Origin: Carallia brachiata
Lineage: Eukaryota; Streptophyta; Magnoliopsida; Malpighiales; Rhizophoraceae
Assembly (NCBI GenBank): GCA_021464245.1
Contig: JADCRB010000066.1
Location: forward strand, 5,085,801-5,149,800
Reading direction: 5' to 3'
DNA: 64,000 bases
A model generated the notes under the pieces. It did no database searches. It was not told the origin of the DNA and worked only from the letters and a program-made list of their open reading frames with translations. Every line of letters starts with the position of its first letter. Positions within the stretch are counted from its first letter, which is position 1. This document shows positions 60,301 to 64,000 of the stretch, in pieces. The position numbers and the translations under genes were made by a program.

Positions 60301-63300
60301 ACTCCTCGCCTGCCTGAGTATAAAATACAAGACCACAACAACAACAAAACCAAACTCCTTACTCGTATGAGTATAAATGGTCATACTACAAGAACAACAA
60401 AAATTGACTCTTTGCCCACAAGACTATGAAAGGCGAGACGACAACAACAAAGCATACTCTTTGGCTGCATAAGTGTAAAAGGCAAGGCGGCAACGACAAC
60501 AAAACTAGACTCCTTGCCCATATGAGTATAAAAGGTGAGACGGGAATAACAACAAAGGCATACTCCCAACCTGCACTAGTGTAAAAGACGAGACGACAGC
60601 CGTAAAGCATACTCCTTACCCGCATGAGTATAAAAGGTGAGACAGTGACAACAACAAAACCAGACCCCTTGCCCGCACGAGTGTGAAAGGTTAGACAACA
60701 CCATCAACAAAAGTAGACTTTTTACTCACAAGACTATAAAAGGCGAAAAGTACAATAACAAGTGTATACTCCTTGCTTGCACAAGTGTAAAAGGGGAGAC
60801 GACAGCAATAGCAAAGCAAACTCCTAGCCCGCATGAGTAGGCGAGATGATGACAATAACAAAATGGTACTCCTTGTCCATACAAGTATAAGAGACGAAAC
60901 AAAAACAGCAAAGCATACTCTTTACTCATTGTCCGCATGATTATAAAGAGCGAGATGTCAACAATAACAAAACTAGACTCCTTGCCTGTGGTAGCGAAAA
61001 AGCGAGACAACAACAACGCAGACTCTTTGCCCGCAAGAGCATACAAGGTGCAAAATTCAACAACAAAATTCTACCCTTTGCCCGCACTAGAATAAAAGGC
61101 AAGATGGCTACAGCAAAGTAAACTCCTAGCTCGCACAAGTATAAATGGCAAGATAGCAACAACAACAAAGGTAGGCTACTAGCCTGCAAGAGTATAAAAG
61201 GCGAAAAGTACAACATCAAAAGTCTGCTCCTTGCCCGCACGAGTATAAAATGCGAGACAGCAACAACTGCAAGGTAGAGTCCTAGACCGCACGAGAATAA
61301 AGGCAAAACGGCAACAACAAAGTAAACTCCTAGCCGCACGAGTATAAAAGGCGAGATAACAACAACAACAAAGGTAGACTACTTGCCTGTAGGAGTACAA
61401 AAGGCGAAAAGAACAACAATAAAAATATACTCCTTGCCCACATGAGTATAAAAAACGAGATGGTAACAACAGCAAAGCAAACTTCTAGCCTACACCAGTG
61501 TAAATGGCGTGACGGCGACAATACAAAAGTTGTCTCCTTCCCTGTAGGAGTATAAAGAGTGAGATGGCAGCAACAAAGCGTACTCCTTGCCTGTACGAAT
61601 ATAAAAGGCAAGACGGCAACAACAAAGTATGCTGCTTACCCACATGAGTTTAAAAAGGTGAGACGGAAAACAATAGCAAAGCTAGAGTCCTTGGTCGTAC
61701 GAGTATAAAAGGAGAAATGACAATAACAATGAAAGCATACTCCCTACCCGCACGGGTATGAAAGGCGAGACTGCAATAGCAATGTATACTACTTGCCTGA
61801 ACGAATATAAAAGGCGAGATGGCAATAACAGTAAAACCAGACTCCTTGCTTGCATGGGCATAAAAGCCGAACATTACAATAACAAAAGCATACCCCTTGC
61901 CTACACAGGTATAAAAGGCGAGATGGCAACAATAGCAAAGCAAACTTCTAGCTTGCATGAGTATAAGAGGTAAGATGGCAACAACAAAAAAACCAGACTG
62001 CTTGCTTGCAAGAGTATAAAAGGCGAGATGACAACAACAACAAAAGTAGACTCCTAGCCCAGTAGAATATAAAGGGCAAAAAGCACAAAAACAAAAGTAT
62101 ACTCCTTGCCCGTGCCAGCATAAATGACGAGACGGTAAAAATGGAAAAGTAGACGCCTACCCTTCACGAGCATAAGGCGAGACGACGACAACAACAAAAG
62201 CAGACTCCTTGCCCGCAATAGTATAAAAGGCGACAAGTACAACAACAAAAGTATACTCATCGCCTGCCCCAGTATAAAGGCCAAGACGGCAACAACGAAG
62301 CATTCTCCTTGCTCGCACGACTATAAAGGGCAAGAAGACAACAAGAAAGCATGCTGCTTGCCCGCACGAGCATAAAAGGCGAGACGACAACAACAGCAAA
62401 AGCATACTCCCTGTCTGCACGAGTATAAAAGCGAGACAAAAACGGCAAAGGTTACTCCTTATCTGCACGAGTATAAAAGGCGAGACGTTAACAACAAAGC
62501 ATTTTCCTTGCCTTCAAGAGTATAAACGACGAGATGACAATTGCAACAAAAGCAGACTCTTTGCCCGTACGGGTATAAAAGACAAGACAACAACAACAAC
62601 AAAAGCATACTCCTGACACATACGAGTATAAAAGGCGAGGGGGCAACAACAACAAAGCAAACCCCTAGCCCGTATGAGTATAAAAGGCGAGACAACAACA
62701 ACAACAAAAGCAGGCTCCTACTCACAAGATTATAAAAGGCAAGATAGCAACAATAACAAAAGCAGAGTCGTTGCCCACAAGAGTATAAAAAGCGATAAGT
62801 ACAACAACAAAAGTATACTCCTCGCCCGCTCGACTATAAAAGGCGAGGCGACAACAACAAAGTATGGCCCTTGCTCGTACGAGTATAAAAGGCAAGATGA
62901 CAACAAAAAAGCATGCCCTTTGCCCGTACGAGTATAACAGGGGAGACAGCAACAACAACAAAACCAGACTCCTTGCCTGAATCAATTTAAGAGGCAGGAC
63001 GACAATAACAACAAAAGCATACTCCTTGCCTACACGAGTATAAAAGGCGAGATGACAACAACAAAGCATATTCCTTGCCCTCACGAGTATAAAAGGCAAG
63101 GCGACAACAACAATAAAAATTGACTCCTTGCCCTCACAGGTATAAAAGGCAAGATGTCAACAACAATAAAACCATACTCCTTACCTGCACGAGTATGAAA
63201 GGCAATACAACGACAACAACAAAACCAAACTCTTTGCCTGCATGAGTATATAAGGCAAGACAACAAGAACAACAAAAGCATCCTCTTTGCCTTCACAATT

Positions 63301-64000
63301 ATAAAAGGTGAGGCGTTAACTATAACAAAATCAGTCTCCTTTTCCGTACGAGTATAAAAAGCGAGAGACGATAACAACAAAAGCATACTCCTTGCCTGCA
63401 CGAGAATAAAAGGCGAGACGGTAGCAACAAAGCATATTCCTGGCTTGTATGAGTATAAAAGGCGAGACGGCAACAAAAAAGCACGCTCCTTGCCTGCACG
63501 AGTATAAAAGGCGAGCTGACAACAACAACAAAACTAGACTCCTTGCCAGCACGAGTACAAAAGACAAGATGACAACAACAAATAAAGCATACTCCTTACT
63601 CGAACGAGTATAAAAGGTAAGATGGCAACAACATATCATACTCCTTGCCCGCACGAGTATAAATGGCAAAAAGTAAAACAACAAAAGTATGCTCTTTACC
63701 AGCATGAGGATGAAAAGCGAGATGACAACAACAACATGGCTGACTCCCAACCCGCCCGAGTATAAAAGTTAGATGACAATAACAGCAAAAGTAGACTCTT
63801 TGCCTGTATGTGAAAAAAAGCGACAAGTATAACAACAAAACCAGACCCCATTCCCGCCCGACCATATTGGTGAGATGGCAGCAACAGCAGAAGTAGGCCC
63901 TTTGCCAGCAAGAGTATAAACAGTAAAAAGCACATTAACAAAAGTATACTCCTTGCTTGCACGAGTGAAAAGGCTAGATGTCAACAGCAACAAAAGCAGA
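48331..64000 (+). repeat. Giant TATA-containing satellite array, block 2
   Basis: The same satellite continues in the same orientation and phase for 15.7 kb to the window end, so the array is longer than seen here. Its composition matches block 1. Examples of regular TATA-core spacing are 62,472, 62,521, 62,574, 62,627 and 62,679 (49, 53, 53, 52 bp). Truncated monomers mark rearrangement points: a double TATA within about 15 bp at 53,322-53,345, short monomers with GAGTATAAAGCAT at about 52,350, 54,270, 55,550 and 57,150, and a monomer without TATA at about 60,836. No gene is supported. Confidence 0.95.
54880..59400 (+). repeat. Higher-order segment repeated at about 4.04 kb
   Basis: A cassette of about 490 bp at 54,880-55,370 recurs at 58,910-59,400. 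It is marked by ATGATTGYGAAAGGTAAAAAG at 54,966 and 59,008 (offset 4,042) and by the unusual ACTCTTTACTCAATGC/ACTCTTTACTCATTGC join at about 55,315 and 59,355. A third, partial copy of the join is at about 60,918. Confidence 0.75.

Noticed and set aside
22589..64000. CRISPR array
   Set aside because: The repeats are adjacent with no unique spacers, the setting is a plant rDNA edge, and there are no cas genes.

Overview
This window comes from a flowering-plant nuclear genome. The evidence is a degenerate 45S rDNA cluster whose 5.8S keeps the plant-type GAATTGCAGAATCC motif (8425-8438), an ITS1 with the angiosperm-type GCCAAGGAA core, a Ty3/gypsy chromovirus primed by initiator tRNA-Met, and a very large satellite array. 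I see no intact protein-coding gene. I cannot name the species.

Layout. (1) 1-22,428 holds three decayed 45S rDNA units in head-to-tail order on the + strand. Unit A: 3' end of a gypsy element (1-1578), 18S 3' part (1579-3034), ITS1, 5.8S, ITS2, an internally deleted 26S (3553-3926) and spacer. Unit B: 18S 5' end (7225-7570), an LTR stump, 18S 3' end, ITS1, 5.8S, ITS2, a nearly full-length 26S (8719-12018) and spacer. Unit C: a short piece of 18S (about 14,943-15,142), a complete 6.2-kb gypsy element (15,143-21,348) and the following 18S (21,349 to about 22,428). All three units carry the gypsy LTR at the same position in 18S (after about nt 346), and the 5-bp target duplication CCTAC is still visible. 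One insertion that was then copied along with the rDNA explains this best. The rRNA genes are dead: C-to-T and G-to-A changes hit the 530 loop, the decoding region, the peptidyl-transferase centre and the sarcin-ricin loop.

(2) At about 22,429 the 18S of unit C is joined to an AT-rich piece of rDNA spacer. From about 22,589 to the window end runs one enormous tandem array of a roughly 49-56 bp monomer (about 40 kb, on the order of 750 copies by length/period). Each monomer has a C-rich head (CTCCTTGCCCGCACGAG), a consensus TATA-box-like core (TATAAAAGG), a GCGAGACGG segment and a (CAA)n tail. Much of the monomer variation lies at CpG sites. The array has higher-order structure: a 2.73-kb tandem duplication (about 22.87-28.32 kb), a 2.6-kb tandem duplication (about 38.17-43.44 kb) and several smaller recurring cassettes.

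(3) The array is interrupted once, by a 1,464-bp probable solo LTR (46,867-48,330) with TGTTGG/CCAACA ends and a perfect GGTGA target duplication inside one monomer.

Taken together, this looks like the heterochromatic, CpG-decayed edge of an rDNA locus where chromovirus insertion, unequal exchange and microhomology deletions broke the units, and where a TATA-bearing satellite then expanded. The long minus-strand reading frames in the array (up to 538 codons) are an artefact of a monomer that has no stop codon in any minus-strand frame.
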